A stretch of DNA of 64,000 nt. Origin: Candidatus Neomicrothrix sp. UBA2517. Its GTDB lineage: Bacteria > Actinomycetota > Acidimicrobiia > Acidimicrobiales > UBA8592. The notes beneath the pieces are model-generated. The model worked only from the letters and a program-made list of their open reading frames with translations, searched no databases and had not been told where the DNA came from. The position numbers and the translations under genes were made by a program. The first letter of the stretch is position 1. The number at the start of each line of letters is the position of its first letter. Of the stretch, positions 44,109 to 51,293 are shown in pieces. The DNA is taken from assembly GCA_002341185.1 (NCBI GenBank), contig DDNP01000002.1, positions 62,001 to 126,000 of the forward strand, given 5' to 3'.

Positions 44109-45833
44109 GTGAAGAATCACGTTATCTGTACGGCTGGTCACGTCGATCATGGAAAATCATCGTTAGTGAATGCCTTGACCGGAGTCGACCCGGACCGATG
44201 GGAAGAGGAAAAGCGAAGAGGACTGACTATTGATTTAGGTTTCGCGAAAAGTACATTGCATGATTTCTGTAATGTCTCATTCATTGATGTTCCAGGACAT
44301 GAACGCTTTTTGAAAAATATGCTTGCAGGCGTCGGTGCAGTTAACGGATGCCTTTTCGTCGTTGCATGTACTGAAGGTTGGAAACCCCAATCTGAAGAGC
44401 ATCTTCGAATTCTCGACTTATTAGGTGTGAAGCAGGGAATTATTGCTCTTACAAAGATCAATTTGGCGGATGAAGATTTACGTGAAATTGCCGCAATTGA
44501 AATCATTGATCATCTTGAAGGAACCTTTCTTGAAGGTGCTCCCATTATCCCAATCGACAGTATCACTGGAGAAGGAATAGAATCTCTCACTCTGGAATTA
44601 GGAAATATGTTAAGCGATACCCCTGTTAGGAAAGATGATAATAGGGCTCGTGTTTGGATTGATAGAGTATTCACAATAAAAGGTGCCGGAACAGTCGTAA
44701 CAGGAACGCTTACAGGAGGTTCACTTAAAGTTGAAGATGAGATTGTTATCAACCCCCAAAATATTTTGACAAAGATACGTTCCCTCCAGTCTCATGATGA
44801 GCATGTATCAAGTATTGAACCAGGGTCTCGTGTTGCTATTAATCTCTCTAATATTGATCATCGAACCATAAAAAGAGGAGACGTTATCACCAGACCTAAG
44901 CAATGGTTTCTTACATCAACATTTGATGCTGAGCTGAATGTTCTTCCAAATATCCAACATGAAATTTCGAGACGTGGAGCTTATTTAGCCTATCTCGGAA
45001 CAAATGAAGAATCCGTAAAAGTGCGAGTTCTTGGAGAAAATTCTATTCCTGCGGGAGGTACGGGTCTTATCCGTGTGTATATGAATGAAAAATTCCCGCT
45101 CATGTTAGGTGATCGCCTTATCCTAAGAGAAAGTGGGAGAAATGAAACTATAGGTGGGGTAACCGTATTAGATCCTGAACCCATTTTACGAGCAGTCGAT
45201 GCAAAGCCTGATCGTTCATTGGACCGAATAATTAAAGAACATGGATGGATAACGCCCTCTCATTTAGAGGCGTTAACGGGAGTAAAAAAAGACGTCGATG
45301 TACCCGGTTGGATTGTTGACCCAGACTCTCTGAAGAAAGTAGTTGCTGAATTATCGCGCAGACTAATAAACGCAGGAAACCTTGGTATTGACAAGACATC
45401 ACTAACACAATTTGAGCGTGCGGCAGCAGGTCTACTCAATGAAGCAGTAACGGAAGGAAATTACCTTCGATTGAAAGGGACAGGTAATTTCTCAGATCAT
45501 CCCTATTTAGACCAATTGAGAGCAAACCTTTTTAAACCACCATTGCCTGATGCAATAGGCCCAAGAGAGTTACGTGAATTGGTGCGTCGAGAACTAATTA
45601 TTGAAGAAAATGGGATATTTTTTTCAAATGATGCAGTTGGAAAGGCAGCTGAAATAATCAGTAATTTATTGCAAGACAATCCTGAGGGTGTGACTGTGGG
45701 AGAAATACGGATTGCTTTAGATAGTACTCGGAAATTTGTTATTCCTCTTCTAAGTCATCTTGATCAGATAGGTGCGACTGTTAGAAGAAACGATGTTCGT
45801 CTAGCAGGAAAAAGATTAAAAGAAATCATATGA
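44109..45833 (+). CDS. selB: Selenocysteine-specific elongation factor
   Basis: Delivers Sec-tRNA-Sec to UGA codons with a SECIS. 574 residues, GTG start. G1 GHVDHGKSSLVNALTG, G2 KRRGLTIDLGFA, G3 DVPGHERFLKNML, G4 TKIN; EF-Tu-like domains then four winged helices at the C-terminus (for example HGWITPSHLEALTGV and EGVTVGEIRIALDSTRKFVIPLLSHLDQIGATVRR). Shorter than E. coli SelB (614) but has all parts. Adjacent to selA in the same direction. Confidence 0.96.
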   Translation: MKNHVICTAGHVDHGKSSLVNALTGVDPDRWEEEKRRGLTIDLGFAKSTLHDFCNVSFIDVPGHERFLKNMLAGVGAVNGCLFVVACTEGWKPQSEEHLRILDLLGVKQGIIALTKINLADEDLREIAAIEIIDHLEGTFLEGAPIIPIDSITGEGIESLTLELGNMLSDTPVRKDDNRARVWIDRVFTIKGAGTVVTGTLTGGSLKVEDEIVINPQNILTKIRSLQSHDEHVSSIEPGSRVAINLSNIDHRTIKRGDVITRPKQWFLTSTFDAELNVLPNIQHEISRRGAYLAYLGTNEESVKVRVLGENSIPAGGTGLIRVYMNEKFPLMLGDRLILRESGRNETIGGVTVLDPEPILRAVDAKPDRSLDRIIKEHGWITPSHLEALTGVKKDVDVPGWIVDPDSLKKVVAELSRRLINAGNLGIDKTSLTQFERAAAGLLNEAVTEGNYLRLKGTGNFSDHPYLDQLRANLFKPPLPDAIGPRELRELVRRELIIEENGIFFSNDAVGKAAEIISNLLQDNPEGVTVGEIRIALDSTRKFVIPLLSHLDQIGATVRRNDVRLAGKRLKEII

Positions 45834-45890
45834 CACTTGTTTCCCCTAAAGCTAGGTTTAGAAGAGAACTAAATAGATAATAGGAGAAAT

Positions 45891-46607
45891 ATGGCTGCTG
45901 GACCTACACCTCATCTTGAAGGGACCTTAGGAGATTATGCACCGACAGTCCTCTTGCCCGGAGATCCCAAAAGGGCCAGATTTATTGCTGAGAATTATCT
46001 ACAAAATGTAAAGCTAGTTAATTCTGTTAGAGGAGCTGAGGGATTTACGGGAGAGTTTGATGGTACTCCTGTTTCAGTTCAGTCAGTTGGCATGGGGATT
46101 CCTTCTGCACTTATTTATTACACGGAGTTGATTAGATTCTTCGGTGTTAAAAAGCTAATTCGTGTAGGGAGTTGTGGAGGGTTGAGTGAGTCTGTTCGAC
46201 TAGGAGACCTTATTTGTGCTTCTGCTGCTGGGACTGATTCTGCAGCAGTCCAGAAGTTAAACGGCGAACTTACTCTGCCTTCACTAGCTGACTGGGATTT
46301 ACTATTCTCGGCAGTGAATGTCGCTAAGAGTGCTGGGATACATATGTCCGTTGGTCCAGTTTTTACTAGTGACCTATTTTACGGACCCGACCCTGAACTG
46401 TTTCCTAAATTAACTAGTCGCGGAATTCTAGGGGTTGAGATGGAAATAGCAGGACTATACACTATCGCGCAGGTAGAAAATGTGAAGGCATTAGCTCTCG
46501 TCACTGTCAGCGATGACATAATCCGACAAGAGATCATGAGTTCCGTAGATAGAGAGTCTACGTTTGATGAAATGATTAAAGTCGCATTAGAAATTGCTAA
46601 AAACTGA
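45891..46607 (+). CDS. deoD: Purine-nucleoside phosphorylase, DeoD type
   Basis: Splits purine ribonucleosides or deoxyribonucleosides with phosphate. 238 residues. PTPHLEGTLGDYAPTVLLPGDPKRARFIAENYL, MGIPSALIYYTELI, RVGSCGGLSE and the nucleoside site GVEMEIAGLYTIA are diagnostic for the hexameric class. The start has TAGGAGAAAT just upstream. Downstream it converges on whiB with a 14-base gap. Confidence 0.95.
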   Translation: MAAGPTPHLEGTLGDYAPTVLLPGDPKRARFIAENYLQNVKLVNSVRGAEGFTGEFDGTPVSVQSVGMGIPSALIYYTELIRFFGVKKLIRVGSCGGLSESVRLGDLICASAAGTDSAAVQKLNGELTLPSLADWDLLFSAVNVAKSAGIHMSVGPVFTSDLFYGPDPELFPKLTSRGILGVEMEIAGLYTIAQVENVKALALVTVSDDIIRQEIMSSVDRESTFDEMIKVALEIAKN

Positions 46608-46621
46608 TCCCATTTTTTTGA

Positions 46622-46894
46622 CTAGTCAGTGAAATGTCGAATTGCAGGAACTAATTCTTTCCTTTCTGTTGCATTGAGCCCTCCCCATATTCCATGCTGT
46701 TCCCCTATTTGAAGTGCGTAATTTAGGCAATCATTTTGGACCACACATGTTTGACAAATCACTTTTGCCCGGCGTTCACGTTCTCTACGGTCAGATTTTC
46801 TTTCAAAGTGCGAAGGGGGAAAAAATACTTTTATTTGCGGACCGCGACAAGCAGCACGAACCTGCCATCTCTGATCATTCAGAACTACACTCAT
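46622..46894 (-). CDS. WhiB-family iron-sulfur transcription factor
   Basis: 90 residues. Four cluster Cys residues: C16, C47, C50 and C56 (CxxC-x5-C), then the turn GIWGGLNATER, and a basic patch SDRRERERRAKV before the CxxC that is unusual in length. WhiB proteins bind [4Fe-4S] and interact with the primary sigma factor; they are found almost only in Actinobacteria. The subclass (WhiB1, 2 or other) is not clear. No partner gene adjacent. Confidence 0.96.
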   Translation of the reverse strand: MSVVLNDQRWQVRAACRGPQIKVFFPPSHFERKSDRRERERRAKVICQTCVVQNDCLNYALQIGEQHGIWGGLNATERKELVPAIRHFTD

Positions 46895-46979
46895 GATCCC
46901 CCTTTTATGGGAACCTAGTCAGAGATTTTTACGCAAGCAAGATAAAAACAAAAATTTTCGGTCGAAATTACTCTTTTGA

Positions 46980-48152
46980 TTACTCTCTCAATATTTGTGT
47001 GGTTGCGAATCTTCCTCTGATCATTATTGGCATCCCTCTTGCCATCAGTACCAAAATTCCAACTATTCCTACAGACATAGGAATCCATGACATTTGTACA
47101 TTGGCTTCGTAATACAAGAAAATTGTTCCGATTGTGAACATTATTTGGCCTGCTAAGGTCCAAAATCTAGGTACCACTGTCTGAATATCGATAGCAAAAG
47201 CCAGCATGGATAAAAGCAATAATGATAGAGCCCAAGAACGGAATGGAAGAATAGTTAATCCATAGGCGCTTAGCGACACCGAGACAGCGCCGATCACTCC
47301 TGCAATACCTATTCCTATTGAGAAAAATTCAAATATTAACAAGGCTAAGCCGGACACAAGAAGTAAATAAGTTATTGGTGGACTCGCAACAGTATGCAGT
47401 AGCTGGTCTATGAGATTGAGTCTATTAATTTTGGTTTTTGTTAGAGGTGACAATCGTGGACCATTATCTGTCTCAATGACTTCTGAAATAAAGCTATCGC
47501 GATTGACAAGAAAATCTCCAAGAGTCGGATTCGCACACCTTGCTAGTTGCTCTTTTTCTGTTAATGATTTACCCAACTCATCAATTTCTACTCGTTCGCA
47601 CTTAACAAGATTAGCTTCAATAGCCTCATCCCACTGCAGAGTATCGCCCTGCAAAAGGTTAATTTCTTTAATGTCAGATGTAATTTCCGAGATCGGGAAA
47701 ACTAATTCTCCTGTTTTGCCAATTGTTGATCCTATCGATACTCCAAGTGAGTCGGATAAAAGAACCAATTGAGCAACTTTTCCCTGAGCAGTTGAACCAG
47801 ATGGGCCAACCCAAACTTCAATTGGGACAGACGAATCTGTAAATGCTTGTCCTAGTGCAACTAACCTTTGATTTGAAATGACTGCTTGTTTTGAATTTAC
47901 TTGCAGAATTAAGGCATTAGCTCCACTCCTTTGAGCATCTTTGATTGAGTCTTCAAGTGCTGAAGCAAGAACATCGTCAAGTAGGCCGCTAACTTCAAAA
48001 ACTTCTACATAACCCGGATTAAGTGATTCTTCACTCTCTTGTCCTTGGAGTTGTTGCGCTGGAAACAGCAGATAACCCAAAACGAACGCTACCAATACGA
48101 AAACTTTTGATCGCGAAAACTTCAGGACCTTGACGGGGAGAGTAAATCTCAT
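46980..48152 (-). CDS. NfeD-family membrane protein with ClpP-like domain
   Basis: 390 residues. Signal/anchor segment VFVLVAFVLGYLLF near the start, then a ClpP/crotonase-like extracellular domain (about 48-230) with VFEVSGLLDDVLASAL and WVGPSGSTAQGKVAQLVLLSD, where a Ser lies near the catalytic position, and C-terminal membrane helices (about 245-385). NfeD proteins work with stomatin (SPFH) partners in membrane organisation; no such partner is next door. Some conserved features are weak, so protease activity is uncertain. Confidence 0.82.
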   Translation of the reverse strand: MRFTLPVKVLKFSRSKVFVLVAFVLGYLLFPAQQLQGQESEESLNPGYVEVFEVSGLLDDVLASALEDSIKDAQRSGANALILQVNSKQAVISNQRLVALGQAFTDSSVPIEVWVGPSGSTAQGKVAQLVLLSDSLGVSIGSTIGKTGELVFPISEITSDIKEINLLQGDTLQWDEAIEANLVKCERVEIDELGKSLTEKEQLARCANPTLGDFLVNRDSFISEVIETDNGPRLSPLTKTKINRLNLIDQLLHTVASPPITYLLLVSGLALLIFEFFSIGIGIAGVIGAVSVSLSAYGLTILPFRSWALSLLLLSMLAFAIDIQTVVPRFWTLAGQIMFTIGTIFLYYEANVQMSWIPMSVGIVGILVLMARGMPIMIRGRFATTQILRE

Positions 48153-48161
48153 ACCTTTATC

Positions 48162-48509
48162 TTATATGTCTTGGGATTCCCCTAAGACATCAAGAGCCTC
48201 GTTAACTGACTCTGTAACAGTTACGATTTGATCAAACCCAGTCGTTTTGAGAAGACCCAGCAGTGATTCTCTTCCACACGCAACAACAATCTTCCCATCA
48301 TTTTCACCTGCTTTTCTGATACTTCCGATCAAAGCTCCTAGACCAGCAGAATCCATGAACGGGACCTCACTAAGGTCAATAAGTAATTTTGGTACTGTGG
48401 CTAATGAACTTAACGCATCTCTGAATTCATCGACGGTGTAAGCATCAATTTCACCGGAAGGTTTACATATTGAAAAATTTGTATCTCCATCAATATTGAT
48501 TTCTAACAT
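48162..48509 (-). CDS. STAS-domain anti-anti-sigma factor
   Basis: 115 residues. ISI-type start INIDGDTNFSICKPSGEIDAYTVDEFRDAL, then LLIDLSEVPFMDSAGLGALIGS and RESLLGLLKTTGFDQIV. The phosphorylatable Ser in DSAGLG is present. Its kinase partner is not adjacent; the only RsbW-like gene in view is 19 kb away. On the opposite strand a lone receiver protein starts 145 bases beyond its start. It may be a second input for the same switch. Confidence 0.92.
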   Translation of the reverse strand: MLEINIDGDTNFSICKPSGEIDAYTVDEFRDALSSLATVPKLLIDLSEVPFMDSAGLGALIGSIRKAGENDGKIVVACGRESLLGLLKTTGFDQIVTVTESVNEALDVLGESQDI

Positions 48510-48653
48510 AATGCTCTACTCCTAGGTGAAAACATTCTTAGTTTTAATATTACGGTGCAAATTTAGGTTTGCATAACCCAGTTATTGACATTATAACTAC
48601 CAATCTTTGGAGTCTGAATAGAGTTGAGGGTATTTGGACGATATTGTTTAGGT

Positions 48654-49016
48654 ATGAACAAAGTCTTACTCGCAACTGATTCTAATGAAACAGCAGAAGA
48701 AACTTTCGCCGCTTTATCAGGGTCAGAAACCACCGTCAGTCGAGTAACTCGTGGTGAAGATGTTCGTGAAGTTGTTGCTGAAATAGAGCCTGATCTCGTT
48801 ATTTTAGATCTACAAATTGGAAATATGGGCGGGGTAGCCGCAAGTATCGACCTTCGGCACGAAATTACCGCTGGAAGAATCAAACCATTAAAGATCATAT
48901 TGCTATTAGACCGAGAAGCTGATACTTGGATTGCAACTGAAGCAAAAGCAGATTGTGAACTTGTCAAGCCTCTCAATGCTCTACGTTTACGCAAATTAGC
49001 TAAATCTCTTTTTTAA
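48654..49016 (+). CDS. Stand-alone receiver (response regulator) domain
   Basis: 120 residues from the ATG at 48654 (a longer frame adds ten residues with no support). Fold: KVLLATDSNETAEETFAAL, LVILDLQIGNMGG with the phospho-acceptor Asp, KIILLLDREADTW, and CELVKPLNALRLRKLAKSLF with the Lys-Pro. The acidic pocket at the start (ATDS) has one Asp rather than two. CheY-like with no output domain. Runs divergent to the STAS gene and ends 12 bases from tRNA-Pro. Kinase and partner unknown. Confidence 0.85.
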   Translation: MNKVLLATDSNETAEETFAALSGSETTVSRVTRGEDVREVVAEIEPDLVILDLQIGNMGGVAASIDLRHEITAGRIKPLKIILLLDREADTWIATEAKADCELVKPLNALRLRKLAKSLF

Positions 49017-49027
49017 TTTCTATTGAG

Positions 49028-49101
49028 TCGGGTAGGCGGGATTTGAACCCACGACCTCCTCGTCCCGAACGAGGCGCGCTACCAACCTGCGCCACTACCC
49101 G
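49028..49101 (-). tRNA. tRNA-Pro (anticodon CGG)
   Basis: 74-base cloverleaf on the minus strand: acceptor CGGGTAG/CTACCCG with discriminator A, D-loop AGGTTGGTA, anticodon stem CCTCG/CGAGG with loop TTCGGGA giving CGG (reads CCG), T-loop TTCAAAT. CCA is not encoded. Confidence 0.95.
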
Positions 49102-49226
49102 TATTTCATGCACGAGGGTAGCGTAAAGATGAGAGAACGTTACATTTCCCTTTTGAAAATAGTTTTTTAATCAACACCCTTCAGTGCTTTAGAACATATT
49201 CTTTTCTTATCGAATGGAGAATGTGA

Positions 49227-49478
49227 ATGAAGATTTCAGAATTTCAAACTCATATAGAAAACGTTTATGGAGATAAGGACCGAAAGCGCGGGGTAGCCAT
49301 GTCCGTTGCATGGCTTGCGGAAGAAGTAGGAGAACTTGCGCAAGCAATTAGAAAAGGAACTCACGATGAACGTGTGCATGAGTTCGGTGATGTAATCGCA
49401 TGGGTATTTTCTTTGGCAAATCAAGTTGGAGTCGATATTGATGTCGCCATAGAACGCTATATTACTGATCCTCCCTAA
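49227..49478 (+). CDS. MazG-like nucleotide pyrophosphohydrolase
   Basis: 83 residues, all-alpha NTP-PPase fold: MSVAWLAEEVGELAQAIRKG carries the EExxE metal site and HEFGDVIAWVFSLANQVGVDIDVAIERY the second metal set. Compared with common MazG-like proteins it ends early, lacking the C-terminal Cys-rich tail. Ends with TDPP. Likely hydrolyses non-canonical NTPs. Start follows AATGGAGAATGTGA, a plausible ribosome site. It converges on asd with a 10-base gap. Confidence 0.85.
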   Translation: MKISEFQTHIENVYGDKDRKRGVAMSVAWLAEEVGELAQAIRKGTHDERVHEFGDVIAWVFSLANQVGVDIDVAIERYITDPP

Positions 49479-49488
49479 GGAAAAATTC

Positions 49489-50505
49489 TTAACCTATTAG
49501 CGCTTCAGCTATTTGAATAGTATTCAAAGCGGCGCCTTTGCGAAGATTATCACCAGAAAGAAATAGGTTAATCCCATTTTCAAGCACCGTATCTGGCCTA
49601 ATTCGACCCACGTAAGTAGGGTCAACACCCGCTGATTTTAAGGGGGTAGGAATATCTTCTAGCACGACCGCAGGAATTTCACTCAGAATCTCTCTCACTC
49701 TGTCAGCAGTAATTTGATCTTCAAAACCAGCTGTTATCGCAAGTGAATGCCCTGTATACACCGGCACTCTGACACATGTCGCTGATACAGCTAAATCACT
49801 TATTTCGAGTATCTTTCTGCTTTCATCACGAAGTTTGCGTTCTTCATTTGTTTCTTCTAACTCATCTTCAATTAACGATCCACAAAAGGGAACAACATTA
49901 AACGCAATTGGTTCCGGGAAACTGTTCGTATCAGCAAAATGAATAGCTTTCCCATTATGAGTTAGATAGATTGCGTCCCTTCCTGCTTCATTAACTTGAT
50001 CGTTCAATTCTTGAACTCCAGATAATCCCGCCCCGGAAGTTGCTTGATAGGTTGAGACTACAAGTTTACGCAACCCAGCTTCAAGGTGTAATGGTTTTAA
50101 AACGGGCATTGCCACCATAGTTGTGCAGTTAGGATTTGCAATGATATTTTTTGGAATAGCTTCTAGAGCATGTGCATTCACTTCTGGAACCACCAAAGGG
50201 ACTTCGGGATCCATTCTCCATGCAGAAGAATTATCAATTACTACTGCCCCTGCAGCTGCAACGATTGGTGCTATTTCTTTTGATAATTGTCCTCCAGCAG
50301 AAAATAAAACTATGTCTAGATTTTCCCACTGTGCTGAAGCTGCATCCTCTACGACAATATTTTCTCCTTGGAAATCTATTTCTTTTCCTGCACTTCGTGA
50401 CGATGCAAAAAACCGTATTGAATCGAATGGGAAGTTTCTTTCGCTGAGAATTTCTAGCATTACCGATCCGACTTGGCCTGTTGCTCCAACTATTCCGATA
50501 TTCAT
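49489..50505 (-). CDS. asd: Aspartate-semialdehyde dehydrogenase
   Basis: Second step of lysine, threonine and methionine synthesis; 338 residues. NIGIVGATGQVGSVMLEIL binds NADP, IDNSSAWRMDPEVPLVVPEVN precedes NPNCTTMVAMPVLKPL (catalytic Cys), and RVPVYTGHSLAITAGF supplies the His region. It works with lysC (54.2 kb) on the same strand, but the SWIM/SNF2 pair lies between. Confidence 0.97.
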   Translation of the reverse strand: MNIGIVGATGQVGSVMLEILSERNFPFDSIRFFASSRSAGKEIDFQGENIVVEDAASAQWENLDIVLFSAGGQLSKEIAPIVAAAGAVVIDNSSAWRMDPEVPLVVPEVNAHALEAIPKNIIANPNCTTMVAMPVLKPLHLEAGLRKLVVSTYQATSGAGLSGVQELNDQVNEAGRDAIYLTHNGKAIHFADTNSFPEPIAFNVVPFCGSLIEDELEETNEERKLRDESRKILEISDLAVSATCVRVPVYTGHSLAITAGFEDQITADRVREILSEIPAVVLEDIPTPLKSAGVDPTYVGRIRPDTVLENGINLFLSGDNLRKGAALNTIQIAEALIG

Positions 50506-50564
50506 ACCTTGATGCTACATAGGAATGTGTCGTTGTTGGACTTTTTTTTACTGGAACAGAAATT

Positions 50565-51293
50565 TTAGTTCTTGCTAAGGAATTCTTTGATTGTTTCAAT
50601 GGCGTCTTCAAAGACGTGATAAATGTTCTCATTATCAATTGGAACTACTCGTGACTCAGACATTTTCTGGTTTACAGATGTATTTCTCATTTGTTTTTCA
50701 CTGACCTCATGTCCTTTCGGGTACGAAAAGAAAGGTTCCATATCTGGACTTATTAGAGAGTCTTGGTGTTCTTCTTTTAGGCTTACAAATCTATCAGGCA
50801 GACTTTTCCGTAGCTGTTCGATCGTGCCTCTCCGTGTGTTGATTAATTCTTCTGTCTCATTTACTGCGGGTTCAGAAATTGCATTTATTTCGGGTTCCAT
50901 CCCACGCCATTTAAGTATTACGTTTGGATCCTCCTCGCACTCTTTTAATAATTGAAGGAGAGCTGCTATTTCATGCCGGCATGGAGTTGCCCATTCGGGA
51001 CATACATGATGAATTTGGATATCAGCTAATTTAGGAACTGCTTCATGTATCGCCCCGGACTGGACGGCTCGGCGAACGTTTTCCGATGGAATAGTAGTGT
51101 GGATCTCAACATCAAAGGCTCTTTCTCGCTTGTCATGAACTTCAAATGAAATAGATCCTTGTTGCACAAAGAAATCTCTCACAGCTCCTTTTCGCTGAAT
51201 TGCAACGCCAGGGCCAAGTGGATTTTTGAAGTTTGTATACGCAGCAATGAGTTGCATTATGCTCTCTCCGAGCTGAGATGATGGTTGAATCAT
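50565..51293 (-). CDS. SWIM-type zinc finger protein, SNF2 partner
   Basis: 242 residues. The SWIM region is near residues 85-130: IHHVCPEWATPCRHEIAALLQLL with the C-x7-C-x-H part; the first Cys of the CxCxnCxH motif is His, so the motif is imperfect. Start ATG overlaps the SNF2 stop by 4 bases, so translation is coupled. In many Actinobacteria a SWIM protein accompanies an SNF2 helicase like this one; the pair is thought to work on DNA or chromatin. The C-terminal half is poorly conserved. Confidence 0.8.
   Translation of the reverse strand: MIQPSSQLGESIMQLIAAYTNFKNPLGPGVAIQRKGAVRDFFVQQGSISFEVHDKRERAFDVEIHTTIPSENVRRAVQSGAIHEAVPKLADIQIHHVCPEWATPCRHEIAALLQLLKECEEDPNVILKWRGMEPEINAISEPAVNETEELINTRRGTIEQLRKSLPDRFVSLKEEHQDSLISPDMEPFFSYPKGHEVSEKQMRNTSVNQKMSESRVVPIDNENIYHVFEDAIETIKEFLSKN

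Noticed and set aside
48584..48595. TATAAT promoter for the STAS gene on the minus strand
   Set aside because: A -10-like hexamer exists but no matching -35 at a normal distance; common by chance in AT-rich DNA.
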